A stretch of 64,000 bases of DNA. Origin: an uncultured Eubacteriales bacterium. Lineage in GTDB: Bacteria; Bacillota; Clostridia; TANB77; CAG-508. Below, piece by piece: positions 46,224 to 54,577 of this stretch. The stretch covers positions 110,067 through 174,066 of the forward strand of contig CASEIV010000009.1 of assembly GCA_949288175.1 (NCBI GenBank), read 5' to 3'. The position numbers and the translations under genes are program-made. The stretch's first letter is position 1, and each line of letters starts with the position of its first letter. The notes beneath the pieces are model-generated. The model did not search any database, was not told the origin of the DNA, and saw nothing but the letters and a program-made list of their open reading frames with translations.

Positions 46224-49202
46224 ATGAAAAAGGGGATAAAGAAAGCAATATCAACCATAGCCATATTAACCATGACATTTCAAATAGGAATGCCAATGAT
46301 ACCTGGGGTGCAAACAACAGTATTAGCAACAGATACAACAAATTCGTTAGAAGAGGTACAAGAAGATATACAACCAACTGTTGATAAAGTAGGGACAACA
46401 GAATTATCAGAAAATGCAGATACACTAACAGAAGAAATCTCAAGAAACTACCAAATCAAAGAAGAAGAAACTTGGGATGTTTCTAAAAATGGAGATGGAA
46501 GTGTTATAGCCAAATGGACTTTAGAAAATAGAACATTAACCATATCTGGAACAGGTGAAATGAAAGATTGGAGTTTAGATTCTAAAGAAGATTGGCATGA
46601 TACACAATATACAAATGTTATAGAAAATGCAATTATAGAAAATGGGATAACAAATATAGGAAAGAAGGCTTTTTATGAATGTGGCAATATAAAAAGTATA
46701 AATATTCCAGAAGGTGTAACAAGTATAGAAAGTTTTGCTTTTTCAGGATGTACTAGTTTGACAAGTATAAATATACCAGAAGGAGTAACAATTATAGACA
46801 GTTGGGCATTTGATGAATGTAGTAGTTTGAAAAATATAATAATCCCTAATAGTGTGACAAGTATAGATATATATGCTTTTTCAGAATGTAGCAGTTTAGA
46901 AAGCATAGAAATTTCAGAAAATGTAACCCAAATAGGTGGAGGGATATTTTTAGGATGTACGAATTTAGAAAGTATTAATATATCAGTAAATAATGAGGAT
47001 TATGTAAGCGAAGATGGAATATTATTTAATAAAGAAAAAACAATAATAATATCATACCCAATAGGAAGAAAAGATATAAAAGAATATGAGATACCAAGTA
47101 CGGTAACGACTCTAGAACAGTATGCATTTGCACATAGTAGCCTAGAAAGTATAATAATTCCAGAAGGACTAACAGATATAGAAATGTATGCATTTTATGG
47201 ATGTGATAATTTAAAAACTTTAACGATTCCAAATAGTGTAAAGACTATAGGTCCTTCTGTAGTTTCTAAGTCAACAATTATATATGCAAATGCCGACAGT
47301 AAAGGACACAAATATGCAGAAGAAGGAAATTATAGATATATATTAATAGGAACTGCTACAGAAATATCCACAAATTATGAAATAAAAGAAGAGGAAAGTT
47401 GGGATGTATCAGCAAATGCGGATGAAAGTGTTATAGCAAAATGGACATTAGAAGACAGAACACTAAGAATAAGTGGAACTGGTGAAATGAAAGATTGGTA
47501 TTATGATGAAAGTGATTGGCATAATACCCAATATACGGATTTGATAGAAAAAGCAATTATAGAAAAAGGAATAACCTATATAGGAATGCAAACATTTTAT
47601 GGATGTAGCAGTTTAAAAAGTATTAATATACCAGAGGGGTTAACGAAAATAAGTAATTATGTATTTTCAGGATGTAGTAGTCTAGAAAGTATAGATGTAG
47701 ATACAAATAATTCAAGTTATATGAGTGAAGATGGAATCTTATTTAATAAGATGCAAACAGAATTTATAAGATACCCAGCAGGAAAAAAAGACAAAAAAGA
47801 TTATGTAATACCATCTACAGTAACTAGTATAAATGCTTCTGCATTTTCAGGATGTAGCTATTTAGAAAGTATAAAAATACCAGAGAAGGTAGGACGTATA
47901 GAAGATGGTACTTTTTCTGGGTGTAGTAGCTTAAAAAATATTAGCATTCCAGAAACAGTAACAGTTATAAAACTTTATGCATTTTCATACTGTAGTAGTT
48001 TAGAAAGTATAGAAATTTCAGAGAATGTAACAGAACTAGATGGAGGAACGGCATTTTCAAATTGTAGTAGTTTGGAACGTATAAATATAGATGTAAATAA
48101 TAAAAATTATATGAGTGAAGATGGAGTACTATTTGATAAGTTACAAACAGAAATTATAAAATACCCAGAAGGAAAAAAAGATACAAAAAAATATATAATA
48201 CCAGAAAAAGTAACAACTATAGGCTGGATGGGATTTGCAAGGAGTAATAATCTAGAAAGTGTCGTAATCCCAGAAGGAGTAACCAATATAGAATATAGCG
48301 CATTTATAGGATGTAGTAGTTTAGAAAGTATAAGTATTCCAAGTAGTGTAACAAATATAGAACAAAGTGCAATTCCTACTTCAACAATTATATATACCAG
48401 ATTAAATAGTGAAGGACATAGGTATGCAGAAGAAGCTGAGAAAGGATATATTATAGATGACATAGCACCAACTGTCACATTTACACCAAATGCAGGAGAA
48501 AATGTACAAAAAGAATATACTATAACAGTAGAAGTACAAGATAATATAGAAGAAGTAGGAGTAAATGAAAATAGCCTAAAATATCAATGGACACAAAGTG
48601 AAACACAACCAACAAAAGAAAGCTTTACAGAGAGTTTTGAAAATGGACAAACAATTACAAAAAATACAGGAGATGGTGCATGGTATTTATGGGTATACGC
48701 AGAAGATAATGTGGGAAATGAGACGATAAGAAGAAGTGAAGCATTTTACTTTGATAATACAGCACCAACAGTCAATGTAGAATATAGTACAAAAGAAATT
48801 ACAGAAGAAAATGTAACGGTAACTATCACAGCGAATGAAGAAATACAAGCAGTACAAGGTTGGACATTGTCAAGTGATAAAAAGACATTAACAAAAGAAT
48901 ATGCTGAAAATACAACAGAAACCATAACGATAAAAGATTTAGCAGGAAATGAAACACAAGTAAATGTAGAAATAAGTAATATAGACAAAAGCTTAATAGA
49001 AACAATAGTAGGAGATATTAATCAAGATGAAAAAATAGATGTAACAGACTTCTTGATGATAAAAAGACATTTAGTAGCAGGAAATAGAGATATTTGGAAA
49101 TTAACAGGAGATAATTTATCATTAGCAGACATGAATGAAAATGGAACTGTAGATATCACAGATATGTTAATGTTAAAAAAAGTTCTAGTAGATGAAATGT
49201 AA
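46224..49202 (+). CDS. Secreted BspA-like LRR protein with Ig-like repeat and dockerin, intact
   Basis: 992 residues in one frame, the best guide to the interrupted sister genes. Signal peptide, pre-LRR domain (TLTISGTGEMKDW), an LRR_5 block, a linker with IIYANADSKGHKYAEE, a second pre-LRR domain and LRR block, IIYTRLNSEGHRYAEE, an Ig-like domain (VTFTPNAGENVQKE), one 77-residue repeat and a dockerin (GDINQDEKIDVTDFLMIKRH, ADMNENGTVDITDMLMLKK). No in-phase CGG is present. It is followed 151 nt later by the cohesin gene; no strong terminator lies between, so the two may be co-transcribed. Confidence 0.92.
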   Translation: MKKGIKKAISTIAILTMTFQIGMPMIPGVQTTVLATDTTNSLEEVQEDIQPTVDKVGTTELSENADTLTEEISRNYQIKEEETWDVSKNGDGSVIAKWTLENRTLTISGTGEMKDWSLDSKEDWHDTQYTNVIENAIIENGITNIGKKAFYECGNIKSINIPEGVTSIESFAFSGCTSLTSINIPEGVTIIDSWAFDECSSLKNIIIPNSVTSIDIYAFSECSSLESIEISENVTQIGGGIFLGCTNLESINISVNNEDYVSEDGILFNKEKTIIISYPIGRKDIKEYEIPSTVTTLEQYAFAHSSLESIIIPEGLTDIEMYAFYGCDNLKTLTIPNSVKTIGPSVVSKSTIIYANADSKGHKYAEEGNYRYILIGTATEISTNYEIKEEESWDVSANADESVIAKWTLEDRTLRISGTGEMKDWYYDESDWHNTQYTDLIEKAIIEKGITYIGMQTFYGCSSLKSINIPEGLTKISNYVFSGCSSLESIDVDTNNSSYMSEDGILFNKMQTEFIRYPAGKKDKKDYVIPSTVTSINASAFSGCSYLESIKIPEKVGRIEDGTFSGCSSLKNISIPETVTVIKLYAFSYCSSLESIEISENVTELDGGTAFSNCSSLERINIDVNNKNYMSEDGVLFDKLQTEIIKYPEGKKDTKKYIIPEKVTTIGWMGFARSNNLESVVIPEGVTNIEYSAFIGCSSLESISIPSSVTNIEQSAIPTSTIIYTRLNSEGHRYAEEAEKGYIIDDIAPTVTFTPNAGENVQKEYTITVEVQDNIEEVGVNENSLKYQWTQSETQPTKESFTESFENGQTITKNTGDGAWYLWVYAEDNVGNETIRRSEAFYFDNTAPTVNVEYSTKEITEENVTVTITANEEIQAVQGWTLSSDKKTLTKEYAENTTETITIKDLAGNETQVNVEISNIDKSLIETIVGDINQDEKIDVTDFLMIKRHLVAGNRDIWKLTGDNLSLADMNENGTVDITDMLMLKKVLVDEM

Positions 49203-49353
49203 TAAAAATGTAATAAAAGCTGTAAGACAGGTAACAGCTATAGTTTATCGTATTCCATAATAAGAGAATAGAAAATCATAACATAAATACTTGAAAATAA
49301 AATAAAAATATGTCAAAATAGAATTGTAATATTATAAAAATGGGGGAATACAA

Positions 49354-50172
49354 ATGAAACGAATGAAGTTAGCAGTAATAATAACTATTTTATTTGTAGT
49401 TTTTGCTATGATAGCTCCAAAATCATATGCTGTAGATGAAAGCTTTGAATTGCAATTAGAAGCATCATCAACAACATTACATCCAGGAGATAACTTTTCA
49501 GTAAATATTATAATTGACAATATGAACGTTACAAGTGGAGACCAAGGAATTGGTGCTTATCAAGCAAAAATTATTTATGATACAAATGCATTAGAGTTAG
49601 TTAATGTTACACCAGCAACAGGATGGGAAGTTTTACAAAATGAGGGGAACATGGTAGCTAATACAAGTAATGCAGAGGTGGTTAAAGAAAGAACACACAC
49701 AGCAACAATTAACTTTAAAGTATTAGACGATGTAACTTTAGGAGATACAACAATTTCTTTAGAAAGTATACAAGGTTCTTCAGGTACAACAACAATTGAG
49801 GGAACAGGAATATCAGAGGTAGTAAGTATAGAGGAAGAAAATACAGATAATCCACCAGATGACAATACAACAGGAGATGATAATACAGTCGGAGGAGACA
49901 ATACAACAGGGGAAGATAATACTGTTGGAGGTGACAATATAATAGGTGATGATAATACAGCAGGAGATAAGAATAATGCAGGAGATAAGAATAATGCAGG
50001 AGGAAGTAGTACAAATAAAAATCAAATAGGTACATCATCAAATAATAATCAAGCTACGACATCTAATAAAGTGTTGCCATATACAGGTATCAGGAATGCG
50101 ATTATCATAGCAATTGGTGTAGCAATTGTAGCAGCAGTTGTATTTTATGTAAAATATAGAAGAGCAGTGTAA
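49354..50172 (+). CDS. Cell-wall-anchored single-cohesin protein (LPYTG sorting signal)
   Basis: 272 residues. Signal peptide (MKRMKLAVIITILFVVFAMI, cleavage after SYA), one cohesin-like domain (residues ~30-165: TTLHPGDNFSVNIIIDN, GIGAYQAKIIYDTNALELVN), an Asn/Asp/Gly/Thr-rich linker (DDNTTGDDNTVGGDN and repeats), then LPYTG, a membrane helix and KYRRAV, a complete sortase signal. Cohesins bind dockerins with high affinity in cellulosomes. Four dockerin proteins are encoded immediately upstream, so this is their probable wall receptor. The cohesin call is from pattern (PGD, YD), not a search. GGGGGAA precedes the ATG. No sortase gene is in the window. Confidence 0.85.
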   Translation: MKRMKLAVIITILFVVFAMIAPKSYAVDESFELQLEASSTTLHPGDNFSVNIIIDNMNVTSGDQGIGAYQAKIIYDTNALELVNVTPATGWEVLQNEGNMVANTSNAEVVKERTHTATINFKVLDDVTLGDTTISLESIQGSSGTTTIEGTGISEVVSIEEENTDNPPDDNTTGDDNTVGGDNTTGEDNTVGGDNIIGDDNTAGDKNNAGDKNNAGGSSTNKNQIGTSSNNNQATTSNKVLPYTGIRNAIIIAIGVAIVAAVVFYVKYRRAV

Positions 50173-50182
50173 AATATAAAAA

Positions 50183-50218
50183 GAAAGTAGCAAATCATAT
50201 TGCTATTTTCTTTTTTTT
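50183..50218 (+). terminator. Terminator of the cohesin gene
   Basis: GAAAGTAGCAA pairs with TTGCTATTTTC, followed by eight T. Confidence 0.9.
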
Positions 50219-50263
50219 GGGATAAAATAAAAATACAAAAGAAAATAAAATAGAGGAATGATT

Positions 50264-50860
50264 ATGAAAGATTATTATGGAATATTAGAAGTAAATGAAA
50301 AAGCATCACAAGAGATTATAGAAAAAGCATATAAAACATTAGTAAAAAAATATCATCCAGATTTATATTCATCTGTACAAAAAAGGGAAGCAGAAATAAA
50401 ATTAAGAGATATAAATGAAGCATATAACATCTTATCAGATAATTTCTTAAGGGCGCAATATGATTTAGAATTGCAAAAGGAGAAAATTCGTGCACAGACG
50501 AGTAGAAATGTATCAGAAGAAAATACTCAAAATTATAAGCAAAATGCTACACAAAAAAGAAATGAAAACATATCAGGAAACAGAAGAAAAAAAGCGAAAA
50601 CACAATATGTACGAAATAAAAGCAATGTTGGAACAATATTTGGAATTGCAGATTTAGTAAAAGATTTATGGACGAATAGGCCCCAAAAAAGAGAAAGAAA
50701 GAAAATGAATAAAACAGATTGGATTGCAATAGGATTAACAATTGTTGTCGTTTTTATCATTGGAGTTATATTATGGTTTATACCATTTACAAATGGATGG
50801 ATGAGACAATTATTATTTGAAAATGCATTATTCAATTTTATAGGTGGTTTATTTTCTTAA
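50264..50860 (+). CDS. Membrane-anchored J-domain protein
   Basis: 198 residues from ATG 50264, 6-7 nt after AGAGGA; an ATG at 50258 is too close to that site. An N-terminal J domain ([20 protein letters not shown]) carries the HPD motif that stimulates DnaK ATPase, and [11 protein letters not shown] basic, low-complexity linker follows, then one C-terminal membrane helix ([19 protein letters not shown]) and a short tail. It lacks the zinc-finger and substrate domains of DnaJ, so it is a specialised J protein recruiting DnaK to the membrane; its client is unknown. Confidence 0.88.
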   Translation: MKDYYGILEVNEKASQEIIEKAYKTLVKKYHPDLYSSVQKREAEIKLRDINEAYNILSDNFLRAQYDLELQKEKIRAQTSRNVSEENTQNYKQNATQKRNENISGNRRKKAKTQYVRNKSNVGTIFGIADLVKDLWTNRPQKRERKKMNKTDWIAIGLTIVVVFIIGVILWFIPFTNGWMRQLLFENALFNFIGGLFS

Positions 50861-50876
50861 TTTGGAAATAATTCTA

Positions 50877-50905
50877 TTGACAACTAAGAGCCAATAAGAT
50901 ATAAT
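50877..50905 (+). promoter_or_regulatory. Promoter of rpsU
   Basis: Consensus TTGACA (50877-50882), 17-nt spacer, consensus TATAAT (50900-50905). The leader of about 60 nt ends in a strong AAGGAGGGG site. Confidence 0.9.
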
Positions 50906-50971
50906 ATATATCGTTGAATAAGGGTTATCCCAACATACAGTTTTCGTATGACCGGAAGGAGGGGAATTTAA

Positions 50972-51142
50972 ATGTTAGAAATAAAAGTTAATAATGGTAA
51001 TATAGAAGATGCTCTAAAAAGATTTAAAAGACAATGTGCTAGAAATGGAGTATTACAAGAAGTTCGTAAGAGAGAGCATTATGAAAAACCTAGTGTAAAA
51101 AGAAAGAAAAAATCTGAGGCAGCAAGAAAAAGAAAATTTTAG
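50972..51142 (+). CDS. rpsU: 30S ribosomal protein S21
   Basis: 56 residues, [20 protein letters not shown] then [20 protein letters not shown] and a lysine/arginine-rich tail, matching S21. S21 lies near the anti-Shine-Dalgarno region of 16S rRNA and helps initiation. The ATG follows GGAAGGAGGGG. It has its own perfect promoter and terminator. In many Firmicutes rpsU sits with yqeY; that gene is not next to it here. Confidence 0.95.
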   Translation: MLEIKVNNGNIEDALKRFKRQCARNGVLQEVRKREHYEKPSVKRKKKSEAARKRKF

Positions 51143-51151
51143 TACATATAA

Positions 51152-51189
51152 AATGAGGTATTAACGAAAATTAATATCTCGTTTTTTTT
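51152..51189 (+). terminator. Terminator of rpsU
   Basis: GAGGTATTAA pairs with TTAATATCTC, followed by eight T. The following 51190-51432 is AT-rich with a TATAAT near 51313 and no other feature. Confidence 0.9.
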
Positions 51190-51432
51190 GTCTTATAATT
51201 TGTATTGATCCGAAAATTTGTAAAATAGAAGATCCTCTTATGTATAGTGAACTATATAAAATACTTGTAAATTTATAAAAAAATTTAATAATAAAGTAAA
51301 AATTGTGTTATAATATAATACAGAATTAATAAGAAAAGATTAAAGAATTTTGATATTTGGTATTATGTAGAAAAATGTATATAAATAAATTTTTAGCATA
51401 AAATAGACCAAAGATTCAAGGAAAGGAAATAT

Positions 51433-52695
51433 ATGAACGATATAAAAAAAGAAATAAAAAAAGGAATCAAACTTCATGTTTTAAATACAGATAAATTTAA
51501 AACAAATTTAGTGGCTGTATTTTTAACAACAAAACTGGAAAGAGAAACAGTAACAGCAAATGCACTTATTTCAGCTGTCTTAAGAAGAGGAACAAATAAC
51601 ATGCAAACCCAAGAAGAGATTAGCAAACAATTAGAAGAATTATATGGGGCTAGTTTTGACTGTGGTATTGATAAAACAGGAGACAATCAAGTATTAAAAT
51701 TTTATATTGAAACTGTAAATGATGCATTTTTACCACAAGCAAATGAAAATATATTAAAAAAATCCATTGAAAATATATTAGATATTATATTTAATCCATT
51801 GGTGGAGAACAATGCCTTCAAAACAGAATATGTAGAACAAGAAAAGAACAATATGAAGCAAAGAATAGAAGGAAGAATCGATAACAAAAGAAGATATGCA
51901 TTAGATAGATGTATAGAAGAAATGTATAAAGGAAAACCTTTTGGACTATATAGATTTGGATATGTTGAAGATTTAAATCATATTAATGAAGTAAATTTAT
52001 ATGAAAGATATAAACAATTAATTGCACAATGTAAAATAGATATTTTTGTTTCAGGAAATGTAAATGAAGAAGTAGAAAATATCATATCAGAAAATCAAAA
52101 TGTAAGAAATCTAGAAGAAAGAGAACCTAGCTACAATAAAGAAAGTGAAAAAAATACAGTGAAACAAGGCGAAAAAATAGAAACAATGGATGTCATGCAA
52201 GGGAAATTAGTAGTTGGTTTAGATGTCAATTCACAAAATGAAGATGAAAAATATAATGTTATGATATATAATACAATTTTAGGAGGAAGTGCAAATTCTA
52301 AAATATTTCAAAATGTTAGAGAAAAAGCAAATTTAGCATATGAAGCAGGTTCTAGGTATTTTAAATATAAAGATAATATATTTGTCATTTGTGGAATAGA
52401 AATATCAAATTATGAAAAGGTTTTAAATTTAATAAAAAAACAATTAGAAGATATGAAAAATGGAGATTTTACAGAAGAAGAGGTAGAAAATGCGAAAAAA
52501 GCAATTATATCATCCATCAAAACAATTGATGATGAACAAGATACCAGTATTACGTATTATTTCGGACAAGAAATGTCTGGAAATCAAAAATCAGTGGAAG
52601 AATATATAGAAAGAATAGGAAAAGTAACGAAAGAAGACATTATACAAGTAGCCAATAAGGTGGAAACAAATACAATATATTTTTTAAGAAATTAA
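51433..52695 (+). CDS. M16 peptidase family protein, inactive partner (YmfF-like)
   Basis: 420 residues with the M16 fold, for example LISAVLRRGTNNMQTQEEIS and LEELYGASFDCGIDKTGDNQ near the N-terminus and the second-domain YNVMIYNTILGGSANSKIFQ. The zinc motif HxxEH is absent, as in YmfF, where the protein pairs with an active homologue. The active partner follows 22 nt downstream. In B. subtilis ymfF-ymfH are linked to processing or uptake functions that remain uncertain. AAGGAAA precedes the ATG. Confidence 0.9.
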   Translation: MNDIKKEIKKGIKLHVLNTDKFKTNLVAVFLTTKLERETVTANALISAVLRRGTNNMQTQEEISKQLEELYGASFDCGIDKTGDNQVLKFYIETVNDAFLPQANENILKKSIENILDIIFNPLVENNAFKTEYVEQEKNNMKQRIEGRIDNKRRYALDRCIEEMYKGKPFGLYRFGYVEDLNHINEVNLYERYKQLIAQCKIDIFVSGNVNEEVENIISENQNVRNLEEREPSYNKESEKNTVKQGEKIETMDVMQGKLVVGLDVNSQNEDEKYNVMIYNTILGGSANSKIFQNVREKANLAYEAGSRYFKYKDNIFVICGIEISNYEKVLNLIKKQLEDMKNGDFTEEEVENAKKAIISSIKTIDDEQDTSITYYFGQEMSGNQKSVEEYIERIGKVTKEDIIQVANKVETNTIYFLRN

Positions 52696-52717
52696 TGATG
52701 ATGGGAGAAAAAAATAG

Positions 52718-53992
52718 ATGCAAGTGATAGAAAATTCAAAAGTAAAGGAAACGTTATATTTAGAAAAGTTAGAAAATGGCTTAACAGTCATGATAATACC
52801 GAAAAAGGGAATGAAAAAGAAATATATGATATGGGGAACCAATTATGGTTCAAATGAAAATGTATTTATAGTACCTGGAGAAAATGAAAAAACAGAAGTT
52901 CCAAATGGTGTTGCCCATTTCTTAGAGCATAAATTATTTGAACAAGAAAATGGAACAAATAGTTTAGATACCTTAACAGCTTTAGGAGTGGATGCCAATG
53001 CATTTACAACAAATGATACAACGGCATATTTATTTGGCTGTACAGATAACTTTTATCCAGCTATGGATGAACTAATGGATTATGTCCAAAATCCTTATTT
53101 TACAGACGAAAATGTAGAAAAAGAAAAAGGAATCATAGGACAAGAAATTATGATGTATGATGACTCTCCAGATTGGAAAGTGTACTTAAATGCTATGCAA
53201 ATTTTATATCATAACCATCCTGTAAAAATTGATGTGGTTGGAACGATAGATTCTATTAATAAAATAGATAAAGAGATTTTATATAAATGTTATCAAACAT
53301 TTTATAATTTATCCAATATGGCAATTGTCGTATGTGGAGATTTTGAGCCAGAAAACATGTTAGAAGAAATCAAAAAAAGATTGAAAGAAAATAAAGCAAG
53401 TGGTAAAATACAAACATTTTATCCAGAAGAGCCAGATACTATTGTAAAAGAAAAAATAGAACAAAAAATGGAAGTCAGTAGACCAATGTATACAATTGCT
53501 ATAAAGGTAAAACCAACAGATAATCCGAAAGAAATGATAAAACGAGATATCGCCATTCAAATCTTATTAGAACTTTTAATAGGAAAAAGTTCACCATTAT
53601 ATAAAAAATTATATGATGAAGGCGTTATTTCTGGAGGAATTGGAGGAAGTTATGAATTTTCGGAAAACTATGCACATGTCATGATATCAGGACAATCCAA
53701 TGAACCAGAACAAGTATATAGTGAAATAAAACAGGAAATAAATAGACAAAAACAAGAAGGAATTTCTGAAAATGATTTTAATAGAATAAAGAAGAAACTA
53801 TATGGGGAATATGTAAAAGAGTATGATGATGTCGAAAATATTGCCAATATGTTTCTAACAAACTATTTCATGGGCATTAATAGTTTTGACTATTTAAATC
53901 AAATAGATACGATAGATGTAGAATATTTAACACAAGTGCTAAATGAAGTATTTAAAGAAGAAAAAATGGTAATTTCTATTGTCAAAAATTAA
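52718..53992 (+). CDS. M16 zinc metallopeptidase, active partner (YmfH-like)
   Basis: 424 residues. The inverted zinc motif HFLEH lies near residue 67 (GVAHFLEHKLFE), with the downstream Glu ligand in the VEKEKGIIGQEIMMYDD stretch. The second half-domain has LLIGKSSPLYKKLYDEG and GGSYEFSENYAHVMISGQ. Together with the inactive upstream protein it should form a clam-shell heterodimer acting on peptides. The genes are 22 nt apart with a strong terminator after the second, so they form a two-gene operon. Confidence 0.93.
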   Translation: MQVIENSKVKETLYLEKLENGLTVMIIPKKGMKKKYMIWGTNYGSNENVFIVPGENEKTEVPNGVAHFLEHKLFEQENGTNSLDTLTALGVDANAFTTNDTTAYLFGCTDNFYPAMDELMDYVQNPYFTDENVEKEKGIIGQEIMMYDDSPDWKVYLNAMQILYHNHPVKIDVVGTIDSINKIDKEILYKCYQTFYNLSNMAIVVCGDFEPENMLEEIKKRLKENKASGKIQTFYPEEPDTIVKEKIEQKMEVSRPMYTIAIKVKPTDNPKEMIKRDIAIQILLELLIGKSSPLYKKLYDEGVISGGIGGSYEFSENYAHVMISGQSNEPEQVYSEIKQEINRQKQEGISENDFNRIKKKLYGEYVKEYDDVENIANMFLTNYFMGINSFDYLNQIDTIDVEYLTQVLNEVFKEEKMVISIVKN

Positions 53993-54043
53993 GAAAACTA
54001 GTTAATAAAAATGATATATGTTTTTATAGAATGAGTAAGGTAG

Positions 54044-54087
54044 AAAAAACAGTATTAAGATAATAAAAATCATAATACTGTTTTTTT
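54044..54087 (+). terminator. Terminator of the M16 operon
   Basis: AAAAAACAGTATTA pairs with TAATACTGTTTTTTT around a 15-nt loop. Confidence 0.9.
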
Positions 54088-54098
54088 CTATTTTTTGG

Positions 54099-54105
54099 TG
54101 TCGAA
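54099..54105 (+). promoter_or_regulatory. Possible Spo0A box upstream of the spo0E-like gene
   Basis: TGTCGAA, the core Spo0A binding sequence in Bacillus and Clostridium, lies 120 nt upstream of the spo0E-like start. A seven-base match alone is weak, but the gene context fits. Confidence 0.4.
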
Positions 54106-54225
54106 AATTGTAAAAATCCGTCATACGAAACTTGGCAAAAACAAGTGAAATAGCTTGACTGAGAGATTTTTGTGTGGTAATTTATAAATATACAGAAGAT
54201 AAATTAGAGAAAAGGAGAGATAAAA

Positions 54226-54390
54226 ATGTTAAATGATGAAATTTGTAAATTACGTGATAAATTAAATAAAAGTATAGAAGAAGGAAAAGATTATCATATC
54301 ATTTATAAAATTAGTGTAGAACTTGACGAATTAATTGCATCTTATTATGATAAAGATAATAAAAAAAAACCAGTAATAGCATTGGTTTAA
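54226..54390 (+). CDS. Spo0E-like aspartyl-phosphate phosphatase
   Basis: 54 residues, MLNDEICKLRDKLNKSIEEG followed by the Spo0E signature ISVELDELIASYY (compare SxxLDxLI). These small helical hairpins remove phosphate from Spo0A and delay sporulation. AAAGGAGAG lies 7 nt upstream of the ATG. It has its own terminator. The gene agrees with spoIIE in indicating a sporulation programme. Confidence 0.85.
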   Translation: MLNDEICKLRDKLNKSIEEGKDYHIIYKISVELDELIASYYDKDNKKKPVIALV

Positions 54391-54397
54391 AACAATA

Positions 54398-54434
54398 ATT
54401 CCCTACGATATTGTGTTGTGGGGAATGTTTTTTT
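54398..54434 (+). terminator. Terminator of the spo0E-like gene
   Basis: ATTCCC pairs with GGGAAT across a 17-nt loop, followed by seven to eight T. Confidence 0.7.
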
Positions 54435-54504
54435 GTCGCATAGACAAACGAACCTAATGCGACACGACAAAATGTCGCATAGACAAACGAACCCAATGCG
54501 ACAT
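54434..54504. repeat. Two tandem TGTCGCAT hairpins, copies 4 and 5
   Basis: Two almost identical 31-nt units (54434-54464 and 54473-54504): TGTCGCATAGACAAACGAAC... then ATGCGACA, differing by one base in the loop. The second is followed by a T run. They share the TGTCGCAT/ATGCGACA stem with 13062, 31378 and 36685. Confidence 0.9.
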
Positions 54505-54577
54505 TTTTTCTTTCAAACCACTTGAAAAAATTTGCAAAATACGATATAATTTTTTGCCAAGTGAGAGGTAAAAAATT

